Below are positions 12,567 through 13,134 of a DNA stretch of 13,134 nt, piece by piece. Positions within the stretch are counted from its first letter, which is position 1; each line of letters opens with the position of its first letter. A program made the position numbers and the translations under genes. The notes under the pieces are model-generated. The model saw nothing but the letters and a program-made list of their open reading frames with translations. It was not told where the DNA came from and ran no database searches. The DNA comes from Desulfobacterales bacterium (lineage in GTDB: Bacteria > Desulfobacterota > DSM-4660 > Desulfatiglandales > Desulfatiglandaceae), in contig JAIOSR010000395.1 in NCBI GenBank assembly GCA_021107495.1, positions 1-13,134 on the forward strand, written 5' to 3'.

Positions 12567-13134
12567 ATGTTTTCCCGATCACTCATGATTGGAGTGAACC
12601 ACCGCCTGGCCACTTTTATTTTTTTGGTGTTGGTTACATGTGTTGCCGGGTTGGGTCTGCCCAACCTCCGGGTGGACACCGGCTTCAACAGCCTGATACC
12701 CGACAGCGACCCGGACTTACCGGTCTATGATCGAATCGCCCGGGAGTTCGGGTCGGACAACCGTACCCTCGTCTATGTACGGGACAAAGAGCTCTGGACT
12801 CCGGCCAAGCTGGCTGCCTTAGAGGAATTGCATTACGCGCTGGAGGGCCTTGACTTTGTTGAGCGGGTGGACGACCTCTTCAATTTACGCAGCATTCGGG
12901 GGTCAGGGGGAAAGATCGACTCGCGGGTTATCTTGGCGGAAGCCCCCAAGGACCAGGCAACCATCGACCAGGCACGTTCCGACGCTCTTTACAATCCACT
13001 CGTTGTCGGAAATCTCCTCTCTCAAGACGGGACAGTGACGGCCTTGCTTGTTTCAGTGCACGAGGACGGCAACGACAACAGATCCAACCGCCAGGTCAAC
13101 GAAGTCCTGGAAAATGTCCTAAAACCGGCTCGAT
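12567..13134 (+). CDS. RND/MMPL superfamily transporter, N-terminal part (runs off window)
   Basis: The reading frame opens at ATG 12567 with GGAG (12555-12558) eight bases upstream and stays open to the window edge (189 codons seen). It starts MFSRSLMIGVNHRLATFIFL, with a first membrane helix at about 14-31. It continues into the classic RND periplasmic start VDTGFNSLIPDSDPDLPVYD, then REFGSDNRTLVYVRD and LEGLDFVERVDDLFNL. This is the COG1033/MMPL-type exporter layout found in hopanoid and lipid transporters. It follows the LolA-like gene after 181 bases that contain a repeat, so it may belong to the same operon. Substrate cannot be told from the visible part. Confidence 0.88.
   Translation, partial: MFSRSLMIGVNHRLATFIFLVLVTCVAGLGLPNLRVDTGFNSLIPDSDPDLPVYDRIAREFGSDNRTLVYVRDKELWTPAKLAALEELHYALEGLDFVERVDDLFNLRSIRGSGGKIDSRVILAEAPKDQATIDQARSDALYNPLVVGNLLSQDGTVTALLVSVHEDGNDNRSNRQVNEVLENVLKPAR

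Overview
The window looks like chromosomal DNA from a Gram-negative, probably anaerobic bacterium of the Desulfobacterota/Deltaproteobacteria type. This is inferred from mid-range GC, the style of the KptA-like, MnmA and MtaB proteins, an LPS-type envelope (Pqi/MCE, lipoprotein and RND genes), and intergenic space crowded with short palindromic and phased repeats. No rRNA, tRNA, CRISPR array or intact transposase is visible.

Region 1 (162-3565, + strand) is an NAD-salvage block: nicotinamidase (pncA), a divergent KptA/Tpt1-family protein, and nicotinate phosphoribosyltransferase (pncB). Tpt1 chemistry releases nicotinamide, which PncA and PncB would return to NAD, so the grouping is biochemically coherent. 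The KptA-like protein lacks several conserved active-site residues and appears to start at CTG. A decayed element carrying a four-helix-bundle (23S intervening-sequence-type) gene lies between kptA and pncB.

Region 2 (3683-5011, - strand) is mtaB, the tRNA t6A37 methylthiotransferase, convergent with pncB. It is followed by about 900 bp without an intact gene (5012-5907). That stretch holds a second decayed copy of the four-helix-bundle element, REP-like hairpins in opposite orientation, a 7-bp tandem array and other palindromes.

Region 3 has a small acidic hypothetical gene (5908-6141, +) convergent with mnmA, the tRNA 2-thiouridylase (6178-7263, -). Two tRNA-modifying enzymes, plus the RNA-repair-family KptA, therefore occur within 7 kb. 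The 568-bp divergent gap up to the next operon contains a 200-bp long inverted repeat and a thrice-repeated 9-mer.

Region 4 (7835-13134, +) is an envelope operon: pqiA-pqiB-pqiC, overlapping at each junction, then a LolA-like outer-membrane lipoprotein-sorting protein, then the start of an RND/MMPL transporter that runs off the window. Together they suggest a trans-envelope lipid-transport system. A 10-bp-phased inverted repeat sits between the LolA-like and RND genes.

The most interesting non-genic signal is a pair of related elements (about 1703-2102 and 5361-5800). They share a leader hairpin whose stem changes are compensatory, 8-bp tandem arrays in inverted orientation at the ends, and remnants of the same four-helix-bundle gene.
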